Origin: Cecembia lonarensis LW9
Lineage (GTDB): Bacteria; Bacteroidota; Bacteroidia; Cytophagales; Cyclobacteriaceae
Reading direction: 5' to 3'
DNA: 64,000 nt
NCBI RefSeq assembly: GCF_000298295.1
Contig: NZ_AMGM01000011.1
Span: 28,060 to 92,059 of the forward strand
Within the stretch, counting starts at the first letter, position 1. Each line of letters starts with the position of its first letter. Of the stretch, positions 1 to 8,610 are shown in pieces. The translations under genes were made by a program, and so were the position numbers. The notes beneath the pieces were generated by a model, which saw nothing but the letters and a program-made list of their open reading frames with translations, was not told where the DNA came from and did not search any database.

Positions 1-18
1 GAAATCCGGCATTTTCAA

Positions 19-1140
19 TTACTGCAAAGCTATAATTTCCATCAAAGCAGCATAAGCTTCCTCTCCTGGTCTTGGCGCATTAGGGCTCACCAGTTTATTA
101 TCTTTTCCGATTATCAAATACCTGGGAATTCCCCATACTTTGAAGTACCTCATGATATCTGCCTCAAAACCCTTACCGGCAAAAAGATGTACACCTCTCA
201 TAGGGTTTTTATCAAGGTAATTTTTCCAAGGATCCTGTTTTTCGTCTACTGAAATGTACATCAAGACGATATCTTCATGCTTTCTCAATTTCTTTTCAAA
301 GTCCGGGGTTTTGGTTTTAAAAGTATTGATGCAGGGTCCGCACCAACTTGCCCAAAGGTCCAGATAGATTACTTTGTCTTTAAACTCGGAAAGAACACGC
401 TGATTTCCTTCCAAATCCAGAAAAGCGAAATTCTCAACCAAGGCACCTTCTCTTAACTTTTCCAAAGAAGCCAAGGTCACATTCAAATTTTCATTAAAAC
501 GGGATTCTGGATAGTCTTTTCTGTAACCCTCAGTCATGGCAAAAAGTGCATCATACGTTTCATTGAGCATGGCCATTTCATTGATAATATAGGCTGCTTG
601 GTACAATGCTTTGATAGGTTCTTCTTCTGCGTAGATGTATGTCATCACCTGGGTATTTGGCATACCAAAAGGAATGTTCAGGGCTGAATAAATGCCCATG
701 ATGATTGCACGTGAATTATCCTCCGTCAGTACTTCGATATTTTTATCATATCCCATTTCAAGTATAAAAGTTCTGAAAAAATCCGTTCTCTCCTCAACAT
801 CCAGCGCCTCAGCCCTATCGAGGTATAATTCCCCTAACTGAATAACCATGGTTTGGGTGAACTGGGTTCCTTGTCGCTGCTCTTCCAGAGATAATCGGTT
901 CCTAAAAGCATCCAGTATCCCGATAAAATCCTTTTCTACATCTTGGCAAAAACTGATGAAAACCTGCTGCTCCGGTATTTCTTCTGTATCATAAATCACT
1001 TCAGACACACGCCCATAAAGTTCTTCCTGTATCAATCTTTGCATCTCGCTCATGTAATCTGCAAAAGCCTGCGATGGAGCCTGAGCGAAGATTGGATAAG
1101 CCAAAAGACTAAGCAGGAGGGAAAAAAAGATCTTTTTCAT
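19..1140 (-). CDS. Exported TlpA-like thioredoxin-fold protein
   Basis: The protein has 373 residues. Residues 1-20 form a signal peptide ending AYPIFAQ, so it should act in the periplasm or on the cell surface. Residues ~20-230 are a helical region without a family I can name. Residues ~235-373 are a thioredoxin/TlpA domain with the redox motif W266-C-G-P-C270, preceded by the usual LDLWAS strand. Proteins of this layout in Bacteroidota are thought to be thiol-disulfide reductases or peroxiredoxin-like; the substrate is unknown. It stands alone, and the next gene upstream of it (DoxX) is divergent. The start is the Met directly before the signal peptide. The thioredoxin fold is secure and the role is not. 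Confidence 0.85.
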   Translation of the reverse strand: MKKIFFSLLLSLLAYPIFAQAPSQAFADYMSEMQRLIQEELYGRVSEVIYDTEEIPEQQVFISFCQDVEKDFIGILDAFRNRLSLEEQRQGTQFTQTMVIQLGELYLDRAEALDVEERTDFFRTFILEMGYDKNIEVLTEDNSRAIIMGIYSALNIPFGMPNTQVMTYIYAEEEPIKALYQAAYIINEMAMLNETYDALFAMTEGYRKDYPESRFNENLNVTLASLEKLREGALVENFAFLDLEGNQRVLSEFKDKVIYLDLWASWCGPCINTFKTKTPDFEKKLRKHEDIVLMYISVDEKQDPWKNYLDKNPMRGVHLFAGKGFEADIMRYFKVWGIPRYLIIGKDNKLVSPNAPRPGEEAYAALMEIIALQ

Positions 1141-1215
1141 AAAATTTATTGCTTTTATTGCTCTTATTCTGACGAATTAACGGACGAATATAATAAGGAG
1201 ATGTATAATTCTTAT

Positions 1216-1223
1216 TAATTTTG
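1216..1223 (+). promoter_or_regulatory. Possible -7 element of the DoxX gene
   Basis: The sequence TAATTTTG fits the Bacteroidota -7 consensus TAnnTTTG and lies 35 bases before the DoxX start codon. I see no convincing -33 TTG at the right distance, so this rests on the -7 box alone. Confidence 0.35.
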
Positions 1224-1257
1224 AGAAGCTTAATCACATAACAAACAAGACTGAATC

Positions 1258-1677
1258 ATGAAAAAGTTATTTTTCTCTTCCTCTTCCTATGGTTCTGATA
1301 TCGCTCTTTTTCTATTGAGGGTGGGTTCAGCCCTAATGATGATTACCCATGGTTGGGCTAAAATATCTGATTTCAGCGCCAGATTGTCCACTTTCAGAGA
1401 CCCGATTGGATTGGGCCCGGCCTTGTCCTTACAGGCAACGATTTTCGCAGAGTTTTTCTGCGCCATTCTATTGGCCCTAGGGTTCATGACCAGACTTTCC
1501 CTCATTCCATTAATATTTACCATGAGTGTGGTAACCTTTATTGTCCATGCGGATGACCCTTTCTCTGGCAAAGAAAAAGCCTTATTATTTCTTTTGATCT
1601 TTGTCGTTCAATTCATCATGGGGCCTGGAAAATACTCCATGGACGCGCAAATAAGGAAGAGAAAAAGAGGTTATTAA
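1258..1677 (+). CDS. DoxX family membrane protein
   Basis: This 139-residue protein has about four hydrophobic segments. Its N-terminal part (LFLLRVGSALMMITHGWAKI) is typical of DoxX/DoxD-like proteins, with the Gly-His-Gly-like HGW turn near residue 32. Family members are inner-membrane proteins linked to quinone or thiol redox balance, but the function here is not established. The C-terminus is basic (RKRKRGY). Its stop codon overlaps the stop of recF, which is convergent, so the two genes share their last four bases and there is no room for a terminator between them. Confidence 0.8.
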   Translation: MKKLFFSSSSYGSDIALFLLRVGSALMMITHGWAKISDFSARLSTFRDPIGLGPALSLQATIFAEFFCAILLALGFMTRLSLIPLIFTMSVVTFIVHADDPFSGKEKALLFLLIFVVQFIMGPGKYSMDAQIRKRKRGY

Positions 1678-2780
1678 GCTCCCGTCTTTAAAACACCGTC
1701 TTTGATGGAGAAAAAGGTACATTCTGAAGCTATATTCCGTAATATTGCTTTGGAACGTTCAGGTCTGGCATCGCTGATGAACAATTGCCCAAAGCGGTGA
1801 TCTGCTACCAACTGCATCAATTTCTGGATCCGGTGATCGTCAAGTTTATCAAAAATATCGTCCAAAAGCAGAATTGGCTTCGTCCCTTTATGCTGTAAAA
1901 AAATTTGAAACTGTGCCAGCTTGAGTGCTATCAGGAAGGATTTTTGTTGACCCTGAGAGCCAAATTTTTTAAGGGGATAACCTTTGATTTCGAAAACGAA
2001 ATCATCCTTATGGATCCCCTTGTTCGTTCTTTTGAGGATAAAATCCTTTTGCGCCATGGAAAAAAACTCCTGTTCAAAATTAACACCAAGACAATGGGTA
2101 TCATAAGATATGCCAATGTCCTCTTGGTTTCCTGAAATTTCAGCATAAAATGTCCTTAGTAAAGGCTCATACTCTTTGATGAACTCGGCCCGCTTCAAAG
2201 CTATTTGTTTTGATAGGGCTATGATTTCCTTGTCATACACAGATATGTAATTTTTATCCCAACGCCCACGTTCGGAGAACTGCTTGATCAGTGCATTCCG
2301 CTGCTTTAGAAAATGTTGGTACCGAACCAAACTCTCCATGTAGCTTTTACTCAACTGGCAAAGCATATTGTCAAAAAACCGTCGCCTTTCCTCACTGCCA
2401 TCTTTAATGAGCTGCGTATCATCTGGCGCAATCATCACCACAGGAAGCAGTCCTACATGGTCACTCATTTTTTCTACAGCTTTGCCGTTCTGCAACAATT
2501 GCTTTTTCTTCCCGGACTCAAAAATACATTTGATTTCAACTTCCTTACCTTCCAATTCAAAATCCCCGAAAATGGTAAAAAATTCTTTTTGATGCTGCAC
2601 GTTGAGGTTATCCATCCCATTGATCGCGCTCTTGGTAAGGCAAAGATAATGTATGGCATCTAAGAGGTTGGTTTTTCCACTGCCATTGATCCCCACAAAA
2701 CAGTTTATCTCTGGGGAAAACTGCACCTCAGCATGGTCATAATTTTTAAAATACTTCAGGCGGATATTTTTGAGGTACAT
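1674..2780 (-). CDS. recF: DNA replication and repair protein RecF
   Basis: RecF is an SMC-like ATPase that loads RecA at single-strand gaps together with RecO and RecR. The 368 residues match the family length. The Walker A motif is G30-INGSGKT37, an ABC-type signature-like GSQGQQKS lies near residue 277, and Walker B is ILLLDDIFDKLD near residue 305. The N-terminus MYLKNIRLKYFKNY is the usual RecF start. Unlike in many bacteria it is not next to dnaA/dnaN. It is divergent from pdhA and convergent with the DoxX gene, overlapping it at the stop codon. Confidence 0.95.
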   Translation of the reverse strand: MYLKNIRLKYFKNYDHAEVQFSPEINCFVGINGSGKTNLLDAIHYLCLTKSAINGMDNLNVQHQKEFFTIFGDFELEGKEVEIKCIFESGKKKQLLQNGKAVEKMSDHVGLLPVVMIAPDDTQLIKDGSEERRRFFDNMLCQLSKSYMESLVRYQHFLKQRNALIKQFSERGRWDKNYISVYDKEIIALSKQIALKRAEFIKEYEPLLRTFYAEISGNQEDIGISYDTHCLGVNFEQEFFSMAQKDFILKRTNKGIHKDDFVFEIKGYPLKKFGSQGQQKSFLIALKLAQFQIFLQHKGTKPILLLDDIFDKLDDHRIQKLMQLVADHRFGQLFISDARPERSKAILRNIASECTFFSIKDGVLKTGA

Positions 2781-2844
2781 CTTGCAGAAACTGTGGGGTT
2801 TTTGACTATTTTCGCGTTTGGCCTTAAAATTCAGCCCATTTGAT

Positions 2845-2852
2845 TATATTTG
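2845..2852 (+). promoter_or_regulatory. -7 promoter element of pdhA
   Basis: TATATTTG matches the TAnnTTTG consensus exactly. A TTTG lies upstream at 2817-2820, but the 24-base gap is wider than the usual ~19-21. The start codon at 2886 is 33 bases downstream. Confidence 0.55.
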
Positions 2853-2885
2853 AGGCCTAATTTAGCATATTTTATAAATAACGAT

Positions 2886-3905
2886 ATGGCAAAAAAGAGT
2901 ACTCCAACCAAAGCTAAAGTTAAATATTCCAAAGAAACTTATGCATATTGGTATGAAAGCATGCTTTTGATGAGGCGCTTTGAAGAAAAAGCAGGCCAAC
3001 TGTATGGACAACAAAAAATCAGAGGATTTTGTCACCTATATATTGGACAAGAGGCTTGTGCCTCCGGTGCAATCACTGCGCTGGAAAAAGATGACAAGTG
3101 GATCACTGCTTACAGAGACCATGCGCATCCACTAGGCCTTGGAACAGACCCAGGTGCAGTGATGGCAGAATTGTATGGTAAGGCCACTGGAACTACCAAA
3201 GGTAAAGGTGGTTCTATGCACATTTTTGACAAGGAAAGGAACTTCATGGGAGGTCATGGTATCGTTGGCGCGCAAGTTCCTATGGGACTGGGTATTGGCT
3301 TTGCCGAAAAATACAAAGGTACCAAAAACCTATGTATCTGCTATATGGGTGATGGAGCCGTCAGACAAGGGGCTGTACACGAAGCCCTAAACTTGGCCAT
3401 GCTTTATAAGACTCCTGTCATTTTTGTCATCGAAAACAATGGCTATGCCATGGGTACTTCGGTCGCTAGGACTTCCAATGTAACAGAGCTTTATACCATT
3501 GGTGAGGCCTATGACATGCCTTCATTCCCGGTAGATGGCATGAATGTAGAAGAAGTACATGAAGCCGTAGCAGAAGCTGCAGAGCGTGCCAGAAAAGGTG
3601 ATGGGCCAACACTTCTTGAATTCAGAACATACCGCTATAAAGGTCACTCCATGTCCGATCCGCAGAAATATAGGACCAGAGAAGAAGTGGAAGAATACAA
3701 GATGCGTGATCCTATTGAACAAGTGAAAAAAACCATTTTGGATAATAAAATCCTTACTGAGGATGAAATTTCTGAAATCGACGCAAGGGTTAAAAAGCAA
3801 GTGGCAGATGCAGTTCAGTTTGCCGAGGATTCACCTTGGCCAGATGGTCAGGACGCCTTTAAGGATGTATACATCCAAGAAGACTATCCTTTCGTGCTGG
3901 AATAA
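2886..3905 (+). CDS. pdhA: Pyruvate dehydrogenase E1 component, alpha subunit
   Basis: This is the thiamine-diphosphate-binding alpha chain of the E1 heterotetramer, which decarboxylates pyruvate and passes the acetyl group to the E2 lipoyl domain. It has 339 residues from the chosen start MAKKSTPTKAK. The longer reading from 2850 would place the -7 promoter box inside the gene and is rejected. Seen motifs are the TPP-binding GDGAVRQG...ENN stretch near residues 157-185 and the phosphorylation-loop-like YKGHSMSDPQKYR near residue 255. No E1 beta or E2 gene is adjacent; the next gene is an unrelated TPR protein, and a strong terminator separates them. Confidence 0.93.
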   Translation: MAKKSTPTKAKVKYSKETYAYWYESMLLMRRFEEKAGQLYGQQKIRGFCHLYIGQEACASGAITALEKDDKWITAYRDHAHPLGLGTDPGAVMAELYGKATGTTKGKGGSMHIFDKERNFMGGHGIVGAQVPMGLGIGFAEKYKGTKNLCICYMGDGAVRQGAVHEALNLAMLYKTPVIFVIENNGYAMGTSVARTSNVTELYTIGEAYDMPSFPVDGMNVEEVHEAVAEAAERARKGDGPTLLEFRTYRYKGHSMSDPQKYRTREEVEEYKMRDPIEQVKKTILDNKILTEDEISEIDARVKKQVADAVQFAEDSPWPDGQDAFKDVYIQEDYPFVLE

Positions 3906-3924
3906 TTAAAAGAAAATACAAAAT

Positions 3925-3965
3925 CAGCCATGAATTTGAGTAAAAACATTCATGGCTGTTTTTTT
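3925..3965 (+). terminator. Rho-independent terminator after pdhA
   Basis: Stem arms CAGCCATGAAT (3925-3935) and ATTCATGGCTG (3948-3958) pair perfectly across a 12-base loop and are followed by seven T residues. It ends the pdhA transcript. Confidence 0.9.
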
Positions 3966-3972
3966 ATCTCTA

Positions 3973-4002
3973 TTTGTGAATTAATTAAAAGCCTTATATT
4001 TG
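3973..4002 (+). promoter_or_regulatory. Promoter of the TPR protein gene
   Basis: TTTG at 3973-3976 is separated by 18 bases from TATATTTG at 3995-4002. Both boxes fit the Bacteroidota -33/-7 consensus, and the start codon lies 20 bases further on. This is one of the clearest promoters in the window. Confidence 0.75.
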
Positions 4003-4022
4003 CGGGCGAAAAATTTAATAGA

Positions 4023-4733
4023 ATGGCTAAGAAACAAACGAAAAAAGCTCCTGAAGTTGAGTATGAGCTTTTGGAAAAACCGGAAGAGATTGCAAGCAGA
4101 CTGGAACGGGGCGAGGCCTTTGTCAAAAAGAATGCTAAAGTATTTGGAGGTGTTCTCATTGCCGGCATTTTGCTAATGGCAGGAGTGCTTTATTTCCAGA
4201 TTGACAAGCAAAATAAAAATAAAAAAGGCCAAGCTGAAATGTTTCAGGCTGTCTATTACTTTGAGCAGGACAGCATTGATTTCGCGTTGAACGGCGATGG
4301 TTCAAATCCTGGTTTCCTAAAAATAATAGATCAGTATAAAGGAACAGAGGCAGCCAATCTTTCCCATTTTTACTTAGGTTCAATTTACCTTTCTGAGGGA
4401 CAATTTCAGAAGGCAGTAGATCACCTGAAAAAATTCTCCGCCAATGATTATTTTGTGCAAGCAAGAGCTTTTGCCCTATTGGGAGATGCTTATCTGGAAC
4501 TGGGAAACACCAAAGACGCTATTGCTGCTTATAAAAAAGCAGTCGATCATAAAGAAAACAAACATTTCGCGCCCAGGTATCTGAACAAATTGGCCATTGC
4601 TTATGAAGAAGCAGGAGACATTGCCAATGCCATTAAAACCTATCAGATCATAGAAGACAAATACTTCGAGTCTTTTGAATTTACCAACGCACGAAAGCAC
4701 AGAGCTCGCTTGGAAGGCCTTGCCTCTAAGTAA
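4023..4733 (+). CDS. Membrane-anchored tetratricopeptide repeat protein
   Basis: The product has 236 residues from MAKKQTKKAPEVEY. The longer reading from 3930 overlaps the pdhA terminator and the promoter at 3973-4002, so it is rejected. A charged N-terminus is followed by one transmembrane helix at about residues 38-58 (GGVLIAGILLMAGVLYF), then TPR repeats (for example YFVQARAFALLGDAYLELG and YLNKLAIAYEEAG). The layout resembles the YfgM/ancillary-translocon type, with the TPR domain outside the cytoplasm, but I cannot assign a partner. It is followed by a terminator, so it is probably a single-gene transcript. Confidence 0.8.
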   Translation: MAKKQTKKAPEVEYELLEKPEEIASRLERGEAFVKKNAKVFGGVLIAGILLMAGVLYFQIDKQNKNKKGQAEMFQAVYYFEQDSIDFALNGDGSNPGFLKIIDQYKGTEAANLSHFYLGSIYLSEGQFQKAVDHLKKFSANDYFVQARAFALLGDAYLELGNTKDAIAAYKKAVDHKENKHFAPRYLNKLAIAYEEAGDIANAIKTYQIIEDKYFESFEFTNARKHRARLEGLASK

Positions 4734-4762
4734 TGCTTTGTCACTTGCAAGCATTCTTATAG

Positions 4763-4793
4763 AAGTAAGGCCGTGAATGGCCTTACTTTTTTT
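4763..4793 (+). terminator. Terminator between the TPR gene and ribH
   Basis: The arms AAGTAAGGCC (4763-4772) and GGCCTTACTT (4779-4788) form a 10-bp stem with a 6-base loop and run into a T tract through 4793. Confidence 0.9.
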
Positions 4794-4818
4794 ATTTGTT
4801 ACCCTAACCACTCAAATT

Positions 4819-5295
4819 ATGGCAACATCATTAAAAAGTCTGAGCCAATACTCAGACAAAAACATCTTGGATATTTCTAATAAGAAATTTGGCATTGTGG
4901 TATCTGAATGGAACGATCAGGTTACCGAATCCCTTTTTTCCGGAGCTTTGGACACATTATTGAAGCATGGTGCCAAAAAAGATAACATTTTCAGGAAAAA
5001 TGTCCCTGGATCATTTGAGCTGACCCTTGGTGCCCAGTGGTTGGCAGAAATAGAGGAAATTGATGCGGTCATCTGTTTGGGCTGTGTCATACAAGGAGAA
5101 ACTAGACACTTTGATTTTATCTGTGATGCGGTGGCGAATGGCATCACTCAAGTAGGACTCAAATATAACAAACCTGTCATCTTTGGTGTTTTGACGCCAA
5201 ATACCATGCAACAAGCCTTAGACAGGGCTGGAGGCAAACATGGTAATAAAGGCGATGAAGCAGCCATTACTGCTGTGAAAATGCTTGGATTCTAG
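4819..5295 (+). CDS. ribH: 6,7-dimethyl-8-ribityllumazine synthase
   Basis: RibH condenses 5-amino-6-ribitylamino-uracil with 3,4-dihydroxy-2-butanone 4-phosphate in the penultimate step of riboflavin synthesis. The 158-residue product has the usual length from MATSLKSLSQYSD. The reading from 4777 would start inside the terminator. Family motifs visible are FGIVVSEWN, the substrate loop VPGSFELTLGAQ, GCVIQGETRHFD with the catalytic His, and FGVLTPNTMQQALDRAGGKHGNKG. No other rib genes are nearby. It lies 36 bases before lysC and may be cotranscribed with it. Confidence 0.95.
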   Translation: MATSLKSLSQYSDKNILDISNKKFGIVVSEWNDQVTESLFSGALDTLLKHGAKKDNIFRKNVPGSFELTLGAQWLAEIEEIDAVICLGCVIQGETRHFDFICDAVANGITQVGLKYNKPVIFGVLTPNTMQQALDRAGGKHGNKGDEAAITAVKMLGF

Positions 5296-5331
5296 TCCTT
5301 CCACAACTCAAACCTTAAACCAAAGTCCATT

Positions 5332-6651
5332 ATGAAAATAATGAAGTTCGGGGGTACCTCAGTAGGAAAACCCGAAAGAATGCACCAAGTAAAAGATTTA
5401 ATTACCCGTGACAACGAAAGAAAAATTGTAGTTCTATCCGCGCTATCAGGAACCACCAATGCTTTGGTATCCATAGGAGATGCTTTGGCTACTGCCAATA
5501 AAACACTGGCCAAAGAGCGTATTGATGCACTACATCAACATTATCTGGAATTTTATAAATCCCTTTTAAAAACAGAAGCTGGTAGATCAAAAGCTGAAAA
5601 AATCATCAAAGAACATTTTGAATTTTTAAACATCATCCTCAAAATTTCTTTTAATGAAGCCATTAACAGGGATATTTTAGCCCAAGGCGAATTACTTTCT
5701 ACCAAGCTTTTTTACACTTTATTACAGGAATTGGACATTCCGGCAGTATTCCTTCCTGCATTGGATTTCATGAGTATCGATGAAAATGCAGAACCCGAAT
5801 TGAAAAAGATCTCAGAAAGACTGAAAGTTATCCTGGCCAATTTTTCAGAAGACAGGATTTTTGTGACACAAGGTTATATCTGCAAAAATCACCGAAACGA
5901 AGTAGACAACCTAAAAAGAGGAGGTTCAGATTACTCGGCCTCTTTAATTGGGGCAGCGCTGAGTGCAGATGTAGTAGAAATTTGGACGGATATAGATGGC
6001 ATGCACAACAATGACCCAAGAGTAGTAAACAAAACAAGGCCAATCGCCCAACTTTCGTTTGATGAAGCAGCAGAGCTGGCCTATTTTGGGGCTAAAATTC
6101 TGCACCCTGCTTCTATCTGGCCAGCACAGCAATACAATATACCGGTTAAATTACTCAATACCATGGAGCCTGATGCAGCAGGAACTACCATAACCAAGAA
6201 AGAGTTGGGGACTGGAGTTAAGGCCTTGGCAGCCAAAGATGGTATCACTGCAATTAAAATTAAGTCCAGCAGAATGCTATTGGCCTATGGTTTTCTGAGA
6301 AAAGTTTTTGAAGTCTTTGAAAAATATAAGACCTCTATAGATATGATTACCACCTCAGAGGTAGCCGTCTCTGTAACCATTGATGACCTAAGCCATTTGG
6401 ACGATATCGTTAAAGAACTGGAAGCCTATGGATTGGTTGAAGTTGATAAAAACCAAACCATCATATCCATTGTAGGCAACCTGATTGCAGAGTCTAAAGG
6501 CACTATGGCCAAAATTATGAATAGCCTGGAAGCAATCCCGATACGAATGGTTTCATATGGAGGTAGTAGACATAATGTTTCTATTCTGGTGGAAGCCAAA
6601 TATAAAAATGATTCATTACAAGCCTTGAATGAAGGGCTTTTTGAGTGGTAA
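5332..6651 (+). CDS. lysC: Aspartate kinase (monofunctional)
   Basis: This enzyme phosphorylates L-aspartate, the entry step to lysine, threonine and methionine. The 439 residues begin with the kinase signature MKFGGTSVG. The catalytic kinase domain extends to about residue 290 and includes LKRGGSDYSASLIGAAL and the regulatory-interface WTDIDGMHNNDPR. Two ACT-like regions follow (for example AIKIKSSRMLLAYGFLRKVFEVF and IISIVGNLIAESKGTMAKI), consistent with allosteric feedback. There is no homoserine dehydrogenase fusion. A bidirectional terminator follows the stop codon at once. Confidence 0.95.
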   Translation: MKIMKFGGTSVGKPERMHQVKDLITRDNERKIVVLSALSGTTNALVSIGDALATANKTLAKERIDALHQHYLEFYKSLLKTEAGRSKAEKIIKEHFEFLNIILKISFNEAINRDILAQGELLSTKLFYTLLQELDIPAVFLPALDFMSIDENAEPELKKISERLKVILANFSEDRIFVTQGYICKNHRNEVDNLKRGGSDYSASLIGAALSADVVEIWTDIDGMHNNDPRVVNKTRPIAQLSFDEAAELAYFGAKILHPASIWPAQQYNIPVKLLNTMEPDAAGTTITKKELGTGVKALAAKDGITAIKIKSSRMLLAYGFLRKVFEVFEKYKTSIDMITTSEVAVSVTIDDLSHLDDIVKELEAYGLVEVDKNQTIISIVGNLIAESKGTMAKIMNSLEAIPIRMVSYGGSRHNVSILVEAKYKNDSLQALNEGLFEW

Positions 6652-6692
6652 AAAAAACAGGGCCTTTGAAATTTCAAAGGCCCTGTTTTTTT
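6651..6692. terminator. Bidirectional terminator between lysC and the convergent gene
   Basis: This is a near-perfect palindrome: an A run, CAGGGCCTTTGAAA, its complement TTTCAAAGGCCCTG, then a T run. It has a GC-rich stem with poly-A on one side and poly-T on the other, so it can stop transcription from both sides. It serves lysC (+) and the 175-residue gene (-). Confidence 0.92.
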
Positions 6693-7218
6693 ATGCAGTC
6701 TTGAGTAACCTCAATTCTCCTTTTCGTTTGACAATTCTCAGTTCAAAAAACTGATTGATAAAAGCCTTGCATTGATTTTCAGACCATTCTGCCCTGGAAT
6801 CCGAATCAAATAACAAAGTCATGCGCAACATATTCTTCACATAAGGTTCATAATTGCCCATCTCCCTTAGCCAATGGGACAATTGCATGTACCAGTCTTC
6901 TTTAAACTTATCCACATGACTCCGTCCATCAAATAGAAGCTCTAACTGGTTATTGCCATTTTTATACCGATATACCCCACACAACTGCCTATAAATCATA
7001 CGTAATCTCTCTTTGGGATATTCATGGCTATCCAGGATTTTTTCAAAAGTCTCATCCATTAACATCAGTGGATTATATAATAAGGTATATGACTTTTTCA
7101 ATTCAAAAACCATCAACTCCAGCATCTCCTCTTCCATCACTGTCTGTGCCTGGCGCAGGATATAGTTTTTGTCCAATGGAAATAATTTCTGAATCATAGC
7201 GCATGAAATATGTTGCAA
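6691..7218 (-). CDS. Conserved hypothetical protein, function unknown
   Basis: I do not recognise this 175-residue protein. It is soluble and rich in charged and aromatic residues, without a signal peptide or membrane segment, and appears mostly helical (for example VMEEEMLELMVFELKKSY). No catalytic motif is evident. The start could be at MQHISCAM or seven codons later at MIQKLFPLD, which looks like a more natural N-terminus. It lies 37 bases downstream of recX on the same strand and is probably cotranscribed with it. It ends inside the bidirectional terminator. Confidence 0.6.
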   Translation of the reverse strand: MQHISCAMIQKLFPLDKNYILRQAQTVMEEEMLELMVFELKKSYTLLYNPLMLMDETFEKILDSHEYPKERLRMIYRQLCGVYRYKNGNNQLELLFDGRSHVDKFKEDWYMQLSHWLREMGNYEPYVKNMLRMTLLFDSDSRAEWSENQCKAFINQFFELRIVKRKGELRLLKTA

Positions 7219-7255
7219 ATTACTCTTTTCTTCTCTGTTTCTAAAAATTTTCTTC

Positions 7256-7756
7256 TCAAATCATCTCCTGAATGGCCATTTGGACCAGGTCAGGCTCAAA
7301 GCCCCTCCCAATAAGGTATTGCTGCAATTTGTACTTCTTTTTGATAAGTACTGTTTCTTTTAATGTCTCCCACTTTTTGGAAGCCAGGCGCAATAGTACC
7401 TCCCAATATTCATCCTGGTCAATTTCCTTCATACCTGCTTTGATACAATTAGGGCTAACTTTTTTCATTTTCAACTCCATCAGTATCTTATTCCTCCCCC
7501 ATTTCTTAAGGCCAAATTTGCCCCTAACAAAAGCACAGGCAAACCTTTCCTCGTTGAGAAAGCCTTCTGTGATCAAAGTAGCAATCAAATCTTCCCCCTC
7601 GGCCCCAAAAATACCCCGCTCGGCTAATTTTGTCCTCACTTCCTCCTGGCATCGCTCCTGATAAGCACAATATGCCGCAATTTTGACCTTGGCTTCTGCC
7701 AAGGACCAAGGCTTTTTGGTATGTTCGGCACCATAATCTTTTCGTGCGTAGGACAT
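7256..7756 (-). CDS. recX: Regulatory protein RecX
   Basis: RecX binds RecA filaments and limits recombinase activity. The product has 166 residues from MSYARKDYGAEHTKK. The upstream Met at 7810 adds 18 residues unlike the family and would overlap the divergent tpiA promoter region. Three-helix RecX repeats are visible: AYCAYQERCQEEVRTKLAERG, LITEGFLNEERFACAFVRGKFGLKKWGRNKI and a C-terminal one with YLIGRGFEPDLVQMAI. It is the first gene of a probable two-gene unit with the unknown gene at 6691-7218. Confidence 0.85.
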   Translation of the reverse strand: MSYARKDYGAEHTKKPWSLAEAKVKIAAYCAYQERCQEEVRTKLAERGIFGAEGEDLIATLITEGFLNEERFACAFVRGKFGLKKWGRNKILMELKMKKVSPNCIKAGMKEIDQDEYWEVLLRLASKKWETLKETVLIKKKYKLQQYLIGRGFEPDLVQMAIQEMI

Positions 7757-7762
7757 TTTATG

Positions 7763-7770
7763 TATTTTTG
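7763..7770 (+). promoter_or_regulatory. Possible -7 element of tpiA
   Basis: TATTTTTG fits TAnnTTTG on the plus strand in the recX-tpiA divergent region, about 60 bases before the tpiA start. No clear -33 box is seen. Confidence 0.4.
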
Positions 7771-7830
7771 ACCACAAAGTAACCGCTATGGTTATTTTTT
7801 TCAAATACATTCATCAAACCTTTAAACAAC

Positions 7831-8592
7831 ATGCGCAAAAAAATTGTAGCCGGAAACTGGAAAATGAACCTGAATTTTGAGGATGGTCAAAAACTTACCT
7901 CAGAAATTGTCAATATGCTGAAGGACGAAAACGATAAAGATGTAACCGTAGTCCTTAACCCTCCATTTGTCCACCTTTACCCTGTCAAAAAACTGATTGG
8001 CAATACGCCAAACCTTTTTCTAGGAGCTCAAAACTGCTCTGATAAAGGATCAGGAGCTTTTACCGGGGAAGTTTCTGCTAGCATGTTGGCTTCCTTCGGT
8101 GCTGATTACGTCATCCTAGGGCACAGCGAAAGAAGAGAGTATTTTGGAGAATCCAACGAATTGCTGACAACCAAAACCAGGCAAGCCTTGGAAAATGGAT
8201 TGACCCCAATATTTTGTTGCGGAGAACCCTTGGAAATCAGAGAAGCTGGTACACATGAAGCATATGTCAAAAACCAATTGACTGAGAGTCTATTTGGGTT
8301 TTCCGATGAAGAAATTTCAAAAATTGTCATAGCTTATGAACCTATTTGGGCGATCGGGACTGGCAAGACTGCTTCTTCTGATCAGGCTCAGGATATGCAT
8401 GCAGCATTAAGGGCTCACTTTGCTTCCAAATATGGACAAATTATAGCGGATAACCTTTCTATCCTTTATGGTGGTAGCTGTAATCCCGGTAATGCGAAAG
8501 ATATCTTTTCCAAAGCCGATGTGGACGGTGGACTGATAGGAGGGGCTTCACTCAAATCCAGAGACTTTGTAGATATCATTAAGTCGTTCTAA
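7831..8592 (+). CDS. tpiA: Triosephosphate isomerase
   Basis: It interconverts dihydroxyacetone phosphate and glyceraldehyde 3-phosphate in glycolysis and gluconeogenesis. The 253-residue TIM barrel has the classic N-terminus VAGNWKMN with the substrate-binding Lys, LGHSERRE with the electrophilic His, the catalytic Glu motif AYEPIWAIGTGKTAS near residues 168-182, and the phosphate-binding ILYGGSCNPGN and GGLIGGASL loops. It is followed after 18 bases by prmA, with which it probably forms an operon. Confidence 0.97.
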   Translation: MRKKIVAGNWKMNLNFEDGQKLTSEIVNMLKDENDKDVTVVLNPPFVHLYPVKKLIGNTPNLFLGAQNCSDKGSGAFTGEVSASMLASFGADYVILGHSERREYFGESNELLTTKTRQALENGLTPIFCCGEPLEIREAGTHEAYVKNQLTESLFGFSDEEISKIVIAYEPIWAIGTGKTASSDQAQDMHAALRAHFASKYGQIIADNLSILYGGSCNPGNAKDIFSKADVDGGLIGGASLKSRDFVDIIKSF

Positions 8593-8610
8593 GTTTCAGG
8601 AACCAGTGCT

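Noticed and set aside
3930..4022. Longer N-terminus of the TPR protein
   Set aside because: It would contain most of the pdhA terminator and a well-formed promoter.
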